From the NCBI RefSeq assembly GCF_047511655.1, contig NC_133386.1, forward strand, positions 78,991,501 to 79,055,500: 64,000 bases of DNA. The letters are read 5' to 3'. Shown here piece by piece: positions 59,601-64,000 of this stretch. The notes under the pieces were generated by a model that was given only the letters and a program-made list of their open reading frames with translations, ran no database searches and was not told the origin of the DNA. Numbering within the stretch: position 1 is the first letter of the stretch; every line of letters starts with the position of its first letter. The position numbers and the translations under genes are program-made. Source of the stretch: Castor canadensis (Eukaryota > Chordata > Mammalia > Rodentia > Castoridae).

Positions 59601-62600
59601 GTTTCTGTTGTTTTGCTTAGGGGCAAGTGTTTAAGATCATGGGCAGTACTTAGGATCAAGAAGGCAATTTTATTTTCCAATTTTTTTGTTTAATTGCATA
59701 AATGTTCTAGTTTCATACAGTCATACAATGTACATTCACTATATTAGCCCTCCTTCACCCTCTCCATTTATTTTCCCCCTTCTAATTGGTACCCACTCTA
59801 AAACAAAACATGTTTTACCTTCTTGGTCTTCATTTATTTAAGTGAATGTTGACTGTTCAAGGGGATTTCACCTTGATGTTTCACACATGTGTATATTGTA
59901 CTTTAATCAGATTAACCCCCTCTAATACTCTCTCTTTCTTCGTGCCCCAGTTCCCTATTATTCAGCAGCTCTCAGTGTATTTTACTACACTATCTTCATA
60001 CACAGATGCAATATATTTCAATAGTATTTGATTTCTATCATGCTCTTTATCTCTCCTGCCACCCCATAGTCACCTCAGACTCACTGTTATGATCATGCTA
60101 TCTCTCTCTCCCTCTGTCTTTCTCTCTCTCTCTCTTTCTCTCGTGTATGTATATATGTATATAAGATCGTACCTGTATTGATGTAGTTCCTACAGGTCTA
60201 GCTTCAATGTACAAAGGAAAAGATTGTGACCTTTGTCCTTCTGAGCCTGGCTTACTTGACTTAACATGGATGATCTCCAGTTCTATCCACTTACCTGCAA
60301 TTGACATAATTTCATTCTTCTTTGGCTGAATAATACTCCAGGATGTGTATGTACTGCAATTCTTTAATCCATGCATCAGATGTGTGGCATCTAAGGTGTT
60401 TCTGAAGCTTGGTTATTGTGAATAGTGCTGGAATGAAGATGGGCGTGCAAGTGGCTCTGTTGTGTACTAGCTTATGAAGGTTATTTTAAATTAAGGAACT
60501 TCTGTAGTTTTTAGTTTTTAAAATGTTATTAGATGATAAATTGTGTTTTAAATAAGAATGTCTTAAGAGCTCCCATATATAAAGATGTATCTCTATATAA
60601 ATATATCCCCCATGTGTTAAGAGAAATATTTCTCAAACTAATAAATAGAATGGAAAGTCAAATCTCAGCATCATACTTAAACACACACATACATAGATAT
60701 TCTAATAGTCTTCTACACTGAAATCATCACCTCAGTTTGGCTTCCCATGTGAACCAAAGCATTTTTTTTTTTCATTGTTGTGCTGGCTGGGGGTACATTG
60801 TGGCATTTACTAAAGTTCTTACAATATATCAAATAGGTCATACTTAAATTCACCCCCTCCACCATTCTTCTTCATCTTGCCTTCCCCCTATTCCTGGAAT
60901 AGTGTCAACCAATTCCATTTTTCCACTTATATACATGTGTACACAGTGTTTGCATCATATTTTGGTATATATTTTTTCAGTTTTCTAATGAAAAGATAGA
61001 CATATTTTGATGTATTTAGTATTGGTCATAGTAGCCATTCCAACATGTAGAGCATAATCACAATTTTCTCTTTCCTATCTTAACGTTTAATTAATTTTTT
61101 TTCACCAGGTATAATGATTGCAAAGTAATAGAGAGTAATATTTGTTTTCTTTTTCTTTCTGTTAGAATCTCAAAATGTGGATTTTATTTGTAGTGTTCTT
61201 GTAGTGGCTGATCAACTTCTCATAACTCGATTGAAAGAGATTTGTGAAGTAGCATTAACTGAAAAACGTGAGTAACTTTAAATTAGAGCATTAGTATGTT
61301 TTCAGATTGGTTCAGGATTACTGTATCATATTAGTGTTATTATTCACTATGGTAAAATACACCACTATTTGTACCACAGAAAATGTCAAAAAATTTAAAT
61401 TATTGCATGCTATCATTTGTAAGCATACCGTTACCTCAGAAATGTGAAAGTTATATACATCTTATACTTGAAAGATGGTGTTAACTTTTTATTGAAATGT
61501 CATAGAGCCATGAATAGTAGTGATGATATGAAATTTATTTGAGAACCTGCAGTTTGAAAGCAGAATTTTTTTACCCTTATTCTGTTCTTGACTGTATCTC
61601 TGATTTTAGCTCTTGATTGTATCTCTGATTTTATCTACTATTTGCTGAAATTTTTCTATAATTCTTCTGTGAATAATGTCAATAAACCATATCTATTATC
61701 TCAAAATGTTCTGTTTTTTATTTTGGTTATTTCAAGGCTATTCTTAACACTCAACTTTGAAATCCAGAATTGTTCTCTTATTTGTCTTTTGTCCTTTATG
61801 CTCAAACTCTTTCAGGTATCAAAATTGATGTGTCTTAACTGTAGGTCACATTTCCCCATCTTCTGATTCTCAGTTACTATGCTAGTTAGGTTGGTATCCA
61901 TTTCTTTTGTGCAGATTCACAGTAGTCTTTAAATGTTTTTCCTCCCTTCTACTTTCTTTAATCTTGCTATAGGAAGTAATTGTGTGTTCTTCATGTTTAG
62001 ATATTTTTAGTTGCTTACTCTAGAATGAAAGTTAAATTTTCTTAGCCTTAACACAGAAGGTTTATGGTTTTCTAATTTTATATTTCTTTTGCTTCATTGT
62101 TGTTTTAGGAAACATGAAGGAAATTCCTGTCAAATTCTTCTGATTTGTACTTAGATGACTTTACTTAGCTCCGTTATCTTTTTTTGAGCACTGTAGATCA
62201 TCTTGTCCTTGGTTATCAGTGAGAGAAAAATACCCCAGATCTTTTATAGGCAAGAAAAAAAACATATTAAAATAAAGGGCAGCATATAATACATATATTT
62301 ACATAATACTTTCACTTGTTTAACTGACTTTCCTGATCTCCCTTGGATATTCTTTCTTGGCACCTGCTGCTTAGTTGCCTCTATTTATTAATGAATTCCA
62401 TGATCTTCCTGGAAACTAGCAAAAAAAATTCCACAGAAGTTTGATCTCTGGTTATTGGGCAGTGTGTATATCTTTGTTCCCAATTGAAGAATTCTAGGAA
62501 GTTTTTTATATGATCCAATATTATTAATTCTGTGAGATGTGAGATGTTTTCATCATCTGTTGAAACTAGGTTAGTCAGGGATAAAGCAGAAACCATTATT

Positions 62601-63474
62601 GACTGCAATTGCAACTTTTGATAAAATACAAAAGAGAAGAAATAAAAAGATAAGTAGAAGCCAGGTACAGAAAATAACTGTATTCCTCTGCTGACTAGGA
62701 CTCAGACAGAGTAAGACAAAGAACAGAGAGGTTCAAGAAGTTGCAGTTTTATGCTGTATAGGTAGAATGTTCTTGAAGTGTCTCTAGCAGAATCACATAC
62801 TTCACATCTAAAATTAATAGGATTGTTACTAAATTCACTCTTTTGTACAGTATATCAGATTCTGAGCTGGCATGGGTAATATTTTGGTAAGAGTTAGATG
62901 TGTATTCGAAAAACACACACACAAATATATAATGCCTGATAGATTAATAAACATTAATTCATTTTATATAATTATTTCATCTGTTTCTCTTAGTCTTAAG
63001 AATATCTCTTTTGGTTTTATGGAAGCAGGAATAGCTATAAATAAAAAGGAAAGTTTAATTAATGAAAGTTAAAAATATTAAAAAATTGTTAGGAGTGTTG
63101 TTAGTACTTACATGTTTACCCTTTCCACATTTGTTTTGCTTAAAATGTTTGTACATGCATGCCTTTTGAAAGTACTATAGCGTATTGTAATGGCAAATGA
63201 ATCCTTCATTTGTCCAGTATATGTTGCTTTTGGTAAGAAAATACTTTCAGTTTCCTTGTTCTAAGTGTTCAGATATGACAACTTTCAAAATCAATATATT
63301 TTATCTGTTGTAATGTACCTTTCATCTAATTTTGCAAATCTTTTCTTTCTTTGTAGTTACCCTTAAGAATGCTGCTATGCTGTTGGAATTTGCAGCAATG
63401 TATAGTGCTGAACAGCTGAAACTGTCTTGTTTACAGTTTATAGGACTGAATATGGCAGCTTTACTTGAAGCGAG
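26337..63474 (+). CDS. IBTK: IBTK, inhibitor of Bruton tyrosine kinase (5' two-thirds)
   Basis: Seventeen coding exons join in one frame: 26337-26657, 28858-28954, 30007-30131, 34260-34370, 35574-35744, 37425-37542, 37632-37812, 39719-39842, 41607-41784, 43229-43403, 44499-45101, 46013-46099, 46887-46969, 47051-47088, 47529-47625, 61166-61267 and 63357-63474. They give 909 codons and two bases over. Domain order is two ankyrin repeats (about 50-115), RCC1-like repeats (about 140-300 and degenerate beyond), BTB1 (about 560-650), a basic [12 protein letters not shown] segment (about 695-706) and BTB2 (about 765-836). This is the unique order of IBTK, about 1,350 residues in human. The protein was described as a BTK inhibitor, and its long isoform as a CUL3 ubiquitin-ligase adaptor through the BTB domains. 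No stop or frameshift interrupts it. The remaining third is beyond 64,000. Confidence 0.97.
27057..27180 (+). mobile_element. ID-type SINE with long A-rich tail
   Basis: GGGGATGTAGCTTAGTAGTAG (A box) and CTGGATTCCATCCCC (B box), then a 45-base A-rich tail with GAAAAAAAAAGAG. Sense to IBTK. Confidence 0.8.
27963..28038 (-). mobile_element. (GT)n tract plus ID-type SINE fragment
   Basis: TGTGTG repeats at 27,963-27,987 run into GGTACTGGAGCTTGAACTC and CAGGGCC. Part of the A-box region is deleted. Confidence 0.65.
28195..28580 (-). repeat. MaLR-type LTR
   Basis: CACCTCCCAATAGTGCC, CTAGGCCCCATCTC and a terminal CCGAACTATAGC (minus GCTATAGTTCGG) match the MaLR layout of 3605-3995. An 79-codon antisense frame here is not a gene. 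Confidence 0.6.
28858..28954 (+). CDS. IBTK: IBTK coding exon 2 (residues 108-140)
   Basis: Acceptor TTTTTCTAG|CAT, donor ACTG|GTAAGA, ends in phase 1. It completes the second ankyrin repeat ([20 protein letters not shown]). Confidence 0.95.
28955..30006 (+). other. IBTK: IBTK intron after coding exon 2
   Basis: 1.05-kb GT-AG intron, AT-rich, with no recognised element. The 64-codon frame at 29,249-29,443 is not supported. Confidence 0.85.
30007..30131 (+). CDS. IBTK: IBTK coding exon 3 (residues 140-181)
   Basis: Acceptor TTCATTTTAG|ATCC, donor AAGCAG|GTAATT, ends in phase 0. It encodes the first RCC1-type blade segment with [15 protein letters not shown]. Confidence 0.95.
30663..30980 (-). 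mobile_element. ID + two 7SL-like units composite SINE
   Basis: An ID head at 30,663-30,745 (TTGGAACTCAGACCTCATGC, GACAGGTGCTCTACCACTTGAGC) is followed by two 7SL-like units. Their signatures are GGATTGCAGGCATGTACTACC, and then GGGATTATAGGTGTGAGCC. Confidence 0.8.
31065..31440 (-). repeat. MaLR-type LTR
   Basis: CACGTGAGATAATCAACTTAAAAAGAGGAAAGG, CCACTAGGCCCC and CCTTTAACACATGG match the MaLR layout seen three other times in the window. Confidence 0.65.
34260..34370 (+). CDS. IBTK: IBTK coding exon 4 (residues 182-218)
   Basis: Acceptor TACCCCTAG|GTGG, donor GCTTG|GTAATA, phase 0 at both ends. RCC1-type repeat with [17 protein letters not shown], the strongest RCC1 signature in the protein. 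Confidence 0.95.
34371..35573 (+). other. IBTK: IBTK intron after coding exon 4
   Basis: 1.2-kb GT-AG intron. MIR-like text (antisense) at about 34,960-35,165: CAGATGAGGAAAATTAGGTG, AAATAGCTAGTAAGTGGC, AGATTTGAACCTAGG. Otherwise nothing recognised. Confidence 0.75.
34960..35165 (-). repeat. MIR SINE
   Basis: The order CTCATAACAACCCTGTAAG, CAGATGAGGAAAATTAG, AGCTAGTAAGTGGC, ATTTGAACCTAGG is the antisense MIR consensus. Confidence 0.65.
35574..35744 (+). CDS. IBTK: IBTK coding exon 5 (residues 219-275)
   Basis: Acceptor TTTTATAG|GTTCCC, donor AGACAG|GTAAGC, phase 0 at both ends. RCC1-type repeat with [24 protein letters not shown]. Confidence 0.95.
36019..36106 (-). mobile_element. ID-type SINE (standard form)
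   Basis: TTGGGAATTGAAGCCAGGGCC and GGCAAGTGCTCTACCACTGAGCC. This is the standard rodent form with CAGTGG in the A box, unlike most copies here. Confidence 0.8.
36137..36175 (+). mobile_element. ID-type SINE, truncated
   Basis: GGGCTGGGGACATGGCTCAAGTGG...GAGCACCTGCCC: only the tRNA 5' half with the variant A box. It ends abruptly. Confidence 0.7.
37425..37542 (+). CDS. IBTK: IBTK coding exon 6 (residues 276-315)
   Basis: Acceptor TTTTTGAATAG|ATGCAG, donor ACTGG|GTAAGA, ends in phase 1. RCC1-type segment with [22 protein letters not shown] degenerate second copy lies at 39,179-39,290. Confidence 0.95.
37632..37812 (+). CDS. IBTK: IBTK coding exon 7 (residues 315-375)
   Basis: Only 89 bases of intron precede it, the shortest intron in the gene part seen. 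Acceptor AATTTTTTAG|GTTATT, donor TCTAA|GTATGT, ends in phase 2. It continues the beta-propeller-like region ([21 protein letters not shown]). Confidence 0.95.
37813..39718 (+). other. IBTK: IBTK intron after coding exon 7
   Basis: 1.9-kb GT-AG intron without recognised transposons. It contains a degenerate copy of coding exon 6 near its 3' end. Confidence 0.85.
39179..39290 (+). pseudogene. Degenerate second copy of IBTK coding exon 6
   Basis: It starts ATGCAGG like exon 6. Its core 39,209-39,259 matches exon 6 at about 43 of 51 bases (CATTGGAGTAGCAGC is identical). The translation of the core is close to exon 6 ([10 protein letters not shown] is kept), but a 5' insertion, a stop codon (TAA at about 39,272) and loss of the donor make it non-functional. 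The base pair before it, AATGCAG, is preceded by a pyrimidine run but the exon-like part begins ambiguously. A tandem exon duplication followed by decay is the simplest explanation. Confidence 0.7.
39719..39842 (+). CDS. IBTK: IBTK coding exon 8 (residues 375-416)
   Basis: Acceptor CCCCTGAACCAG|ACAACTG after a T-rich tract, donor GGAAGG|GTAGGT, ends in phase 0. Confidence 0.95.
40762..40858 (+). mobile_element. 7SL-derived SINE
   Basis: GGGGCTGGTGTTGCATGCCTG, ACTTGGGAGGAAGAGG, GCCTGGGCTGCACAGTGAAACC, then a CAAACAAAC tail. Sense to IBTK, lacking part of the middle. Confidence 0.75.
41089..41170 (-). mobile_element. ID-type SINE (variant form)
   Basis: GCAGTACTGGGGTTTGAATTC and GGCAGGTGCTTTACCACTTGAGCCACTCCGCCAGCCC. 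The best-preserved example of the variant head in the window. Confidence 0.85.
41607..41784 (+). CDS. IBTK: IBTK coding exon 9 (residues 417-476)
   Basis: Acceptor TTGGTTTAG|GTATTTTGC, donor GAAAG|GTTAGT, ends in phase 1. It ends with the lysine/glutamate-rich segment [10 protein letters not shown]. Confidence 0.94.
41785..43225 (+). other. IBTK: IBTK intron after coding exon 9
   Basis: 1.4-kb GT-AG intron. L2-like 3' text at about 41,910-42,030 (GACAAGGACTGTGACTG...GCATTTGGCATATTTGCTGGCACA, GAATGAATAAATT). 42,040-43,220 is not recognised. Confidence 0.7.
43226..43403 (+). CDS. IBTK: IBTK coding exon 10 (residues 476-534), tandem acceptor
   Basis: The acceptor reads TTTTTTAGCAG|ACATTTTATC. 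Splicing at the first AG (exon from 43,226) or the second (from 43,229) both keep frame and differ by one Ala codon: KKADILS or KKDILS. I used 43,229 for codon counting. Donor GCAAG|GTATAA, ends in phase 2. It encodes the linker [18 protein letters not shown] before BTB1. Confidence 0.93.
43404..44498 (+). other. IBTK: IBTK intron after coding exon 10
   Basis: 1.1-kb GT-AG intron, AT-rich, no recognised repeat. Short frames on both strands are not supported. Confidence 0.85.
44499..45101 (+). CDS. IBTK: IBTK coding exon 11 (residues 534-735), BTB1
   Basis: The largest exon here (603 nt). Acceptor CATTTCTAG|CCTTTATG, donor GTAG|GTATGA, phase 2 at both ends. It holds the whole first BTB domain from [20 protein letters not shown] to [13 protein letters not shown], which would contact CUL3. 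The basic segment [14 protein letters not shown] follows, a possible nuclear localisation or regulatory stretch (inference). Confidence 0.96.
45102..46012 (+). other. IBTK: IBTK intron after coding exon 11
   Basis: 0.9-kb GT-AG intron with a decayed ID-type SINE (45,170-45,265, minus) and MIR-like text (about 45,510-45,670, plus). Confidence 0.75.
45170..45265 (-). mobile_element. ID-type SINE, decayed
   Basis: GGTGGTACGGGATGG...GGGCTTGCTAGATAGGTATGCTACCACTTGAGCC, with a G-rich insertion in the middle. Confidence 0.65.
46013..46099 (+). CDS. IBTK: IBTK coding exon 12 (residues 735-764)
   Basis: Acceptor TTTCTTGATAG|GTTAGA, donor AAATG|GTAAGG, phase 2 at both ends. Linker [20 protein letters not shown] between the BTB domains. 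Confidence 0.95.
46887..46969 (+). CDS. IBTK: IBTK coding exon 13 (residues 764-792), BTB2 start
   Basis: Acceptor TTGTTTTCAG|TTCATT, donor GACTTG|GTGGGT, ends in phase 1. [24 protein letters not shown] opens the second BTB domain, with the typical D-V-T and H-K pattern. Confidence 0.95.
47051..47088 (+). CDS. IBTK: IBTK coding exon 14 (residues 792-804), 38-nt exon
   Basis: Acceptor TTTCTTTCAG|AATATT, donor ATTGAG|GTGAGA, ends in phase 0. It encodes [12 protein letters not shown], the BTB2 helix. Very short but it restores phase exactly, and it is too short to be seen as a stand-alone frame. Confidence 0.94.
47529..47625 (+). CDS. IBTK: IBTK coding exon 15 (residues 805-837), BTB2 end
   Basis: Acceptor TTTACTTAG|GCTTCC, donor AAAAG|GTAATA, ends in phase 1. 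It encodes [17 protein letters not shown], the conserved end of a BTB fold. Confidence 0.95.
48370..49250 (-). repeat. Ancient L1 3' region
   Basis: GCCATAAAATTCACATTTCTC, TCATCACCCCAGAAAGAAACC, CAGTCACTATTCTACTTTC and CATAACGTTTTCAAGGTCC are the antisense text of old L1M/L1ME 3' ends. Confidence 0.7.
49265..49710 (-). mobile_element. Composite SINE: ID head plus three 7SL-like units
   Basis: An ID-type head (GGCAGTACTGCGGTTTGAGCTC, ending near 49,345) is followed by three successive 7SL-like units. They are marked by AGTGACATATGTGCACCACCATG (49,438), GATAGTTGTGTACTACCATGCCC (49,562) and GCTAATAGGCATGAGC (49,679). It is longer than the two other composites in the window. Confidence 0.7.
49860..50087 (+). 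repeat. Old L1 3' region, left flank of nested L1
   Basis: TGATGTAATTCACAAATAAAATATG and CATTACTATTAACTGTAGTTACC. It continues after the nested L1 as ATTAAATCTCCAGAATTTC (53,397 on), which is the continuous text of an ancient L1 3' region. Confidence 0.55.
50088..50098. repeat. Nested L1 target site duplication, left
   Basis: CCATGCAGTAT, identical to 53,386-53,396. Confidence 0.85.
50099..53385 (-). mobile_element. 5'-truncated LINE-1 nested in an older L1
   Basis: A 3.3-kb antisense L1, the same subfamily layout as 20,971-24,468 (C-rich 3' UTR at 50,160-50,200 and the same ORF2 C-terminal text [20 protein letters not shown]). ORF2 survives only as short pieces (50,622-50,807, 51,161-51,352, 51,423-51,632), so it is more decayed than the first copy. 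Truncation is in the ORF2 region upstream of the reverse transcriptase. The 11-bp duplication is perfect. Confidence 0.9.
53386..53396. repeat. Nested L1 target site duplication, right
   Basis: CCATGCAGTAT. Removing the L1 and one duplicate rejoins the host L1 without a gap. Confidence 0.85.
54483..54566 (-). mobile_element. ID-type SINE (variant form)
   Basis: GGTGTTACTGGGGTTTGAACTG and GACAAGTACTCTACCACTTGAGCC inside the old L1. Confidence 0.8.
55470..55600 (-). repeat. L1 3'-UTR-like fragment
   Basis: TTGTTCTACTGAGGGTACATTTTGACATTTAC...CAAATTCATCATTCTCC is shared with 60,765-60,985 and looks like the 3' end of a rodent-lineage L1. Confidence 0.5.
57305..57665 (-). repeat. MST/THE-like MaLR LTR
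   Basis: GCATTAGTTTGGTCTGGGTGCC, TTATTTTCTCACAGTTCTGG and a tail with GGTCCCCTTTCC...ACTGGGGAGTAGG. Antisense solo LTR. Confidence 0.5.
57977..59300. mobile_element. MER2-like (Tigger group) DNA transposon, split
   Basis: It begins CAGGTTGATGATCCCTTATCC and ends TTTTTTGGACTAGGGAAGC, near-inverted termini. The internal text (AAACATGAAATTCGCTTAAG, TATATACCTTATACACAT, CTGAAGGTAATTTTA) matches my memory of MER2-type elements. It is interrupted at 58,263-59,242 by an L1. Non-autonomous and decayed. Confidence 0.6.
58263..59242 (+). mobile_element. L1 3' fragment inserted in the MER2-like element
   Basis: The only clearly sense-strand L1 in this intron. Text like CCATTATGGAAAGCAGTATGG, CACTATTCACAATAGCTAAG and TGATGAATGGATTAAGAAAATATGG is ORF2 C-terminus. 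A 3' UTR follows. The flanks AAAAAGTTTTGAATTT (58,247-58,262) and AAAAACGTTTTGGATTT (59,243-59,259) look like a diverged duplication. Confidence 0.7.
59690..60465 (-). repeat. L1 3' fragment with CT-rich tract
   Basis: TTTAATTGCATAAATG...GTACCCACTCTAAAAC, a (CT)n tract at 60,102-60,143, then antisense ORF2 end text (TTCATTCTTCTTTGGCTGAATAATACTCC, CTTGGTTATTGTGAATAGTGCTG). Confidence 0.65.
60765..60985 (-). repeat. L1 3'-UTR-like fragment
   Basis: A T-run at 60,763-60,772 then GTTGTGCTGGCTGGGGGTACATTG, ACCCCCTCCACC and CATTTTTCCACTTATATAC. It ends about 180 bases before coding exon 16. Confidence 0.5.
61166..61267 (+). CDS. IBTK: IBTK coding exon 16 (residues 837-871)
   Basis: Acceptor TTTCTGTTAG|AATCTC, donor AAAAAC|GTGAGT, phase 1 at both ends. 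It encodes [28 protein letters not shown], the BACK-like helical segment after BTB2. Confidence 0.95.
61268..63356 (+). other. IBTK: IBTK intron after coding exon 16
   Basis: 2.1-kb GT-AG intron, AT-rich. I recognise no transposon in it; the 92-codon frame at 61,588-61,866 is not supported. Confidence 0.8.
63357..63474 (+). CDS. IBTK: IBTK coding exon 17 (residues 871-910)
   Basis: Acceptor TTTCTTTGTAG|TTACCC, donor GCGAG|GTTGGT (weak: G at +5 is kept but +3 and +4 are T and T... less typical), ends in phase 2. It encodes [21 protein letters not shown]. Reading through the donor meets a stop at 63,518, so a retained intron would truncate the protein 16 residues on. Confidence 0.93.
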
Positions 63475-64000
63475 GTTGGTTGAATACATCCATTATATGA
63501 CTTCAGCAAAAGCAAAATAAAAGATATGCTATAATTTAAAAATGGATTTTTACCTGGAAACAGTTTGAGAAATGCTAATAATTTAGAATTCATACAGATT
63601 TTAAAATTAGGGGAATGTTGGAAATGTCAGTTATTTTTATTACTGATTGTGGGTTTTTGATACAGGATCATTATGTTGCCTGGGTTGGCCTCAAACTAAT
63701 GATCCCCCTACTTCAGTCTTCTGAGTACTGGAATAGGTGTGTGCCAGCAGGCCTGGCTGGGAATGATTTGTTTTTTTAATGAAAAACTTCATACTTTACA
63801 AATCACATATTAGGTAAAGTATTGCTTTTTCTCACTAAAAAGTTAGTGGTAAGAGAAATGAGTCTATATTGGTGATTATAGATGTTTGATATTAAAATCC
63901 TAGTGTCAGTTTGCATTGTAAGGATTTATCATCTAGTTCATTTCTTTATTTTGTTCAGTAATAACAATAATAACTAATACTTAGTGCTTACTTTGTACTT
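63475..64000 (+). other. IBTK: Start of the next IBTK intron, runs off the window
   Basis: It contains a 7SL-like SINE on the minus strand at 63,650-63,762 (ATTATGTTGCCTGGGTTGGCC, CCCCTACTTCAGTCTTCTGAG, GTGTGTGCCAGCAGGCCTGG). No further coding exon is visible before the edge. Confidence 0.85.

Larger units (their letters stand above)
47626..61165 (+). other. IBTK: IBTK intron after coding exon 15 (13.5 kb)
   Basis: The longest internal intron in the window, GT-AG. It is almost filled by repeats: ancient L1 3' text (48,370-49,250), a long composite SINE, a 3.3-kb younger L1 nested in an old L1, further antisense L1M text to about 57,250, an MST/THE-like LTR, a MER2-like transposon split by an L1, and two L1 3' fragments. 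47,640-48,360 and 57,700-57,976 show nothing I recognise. Confidence 0.85.

Noticed and set aside
61588..61866. 92-codon plus-strand frame in an IBTK intron
   Set aside because: AT-rich intronic sequence, hydrophobic low-complexity translation, no splice-site support as an exon.

Overview
The window is nuclear DNA from a placental mammal, most likely a rodent. It is AT-rich and intron-rich, about half of it is made of LINE, SINE and LTR elements, and there is one vertebrate gene with GT-AG introns. The tRNA-derived ID-type SINEs occur in two forms: a standard rodent form and one whose A-box region reads GCTCAAGTGGTAGAGC. The second form, joined to 7SL-like units, suggests a castorimorph such as a beaver, but this is inference and the species cannot be fixed from here.

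Bases 1-15,100 are intergenic and full of nested repeats: old L1 fragments, MaLR LTRs, several LTR-like pieces, MIR and ID/B1-like SINEs. The most notable item is a young gammaretrovirus-like provirus on the minus strand (5482-9140). It has a perfect 4-bp target duplication, paired LTRs, a tRNA-Gln-like primer binding site and a polypurine tract. Gag and nearly all of pol are missing; only the integrase tail and an env gene remain. Env lies in one frame broken by two in-frame stops. These leave a 435-codon surface-subunit ORF with a signal peptide and no membrane anchor.

Bases about 15,150-16,600 are a CpG island with paired CCAAT boxes and a good splice donor. I read this as the promoter and non-coding first exon of IBTK (inhibitor of Bruton tyrosine kinase). 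The coding part starts at 26,337 and runs on the plus strand to the window's right edge. I placed 17 coding exons (2,729 nt, 909 full codons), all with consistent phase. They encode two ankyrin repeats, an RCC1-like repeat region, two BTB domains and the start of the region after BTB2. About a third of the protein, the C-terminal part, lies beyond the window.

The IBTK introns hold two large 5'-truncated antisense L1s with clean target duplications (20,971-24,468 and 50,099-53,385), a MER2-like DNA transposon split by a sense L1 fragment (57,977-59,300), a degenerate copy of coding exon 6 inside intron 7 (39,179-39,290), and a tiny U2-snRNA-like insertion with an imperfect duplication (17,981-18,007). 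No intact RNA genes, CRISPR arrays or bacterial features are present. Repeat family names are from memory of consensus sequences and were not checked with a masking program.
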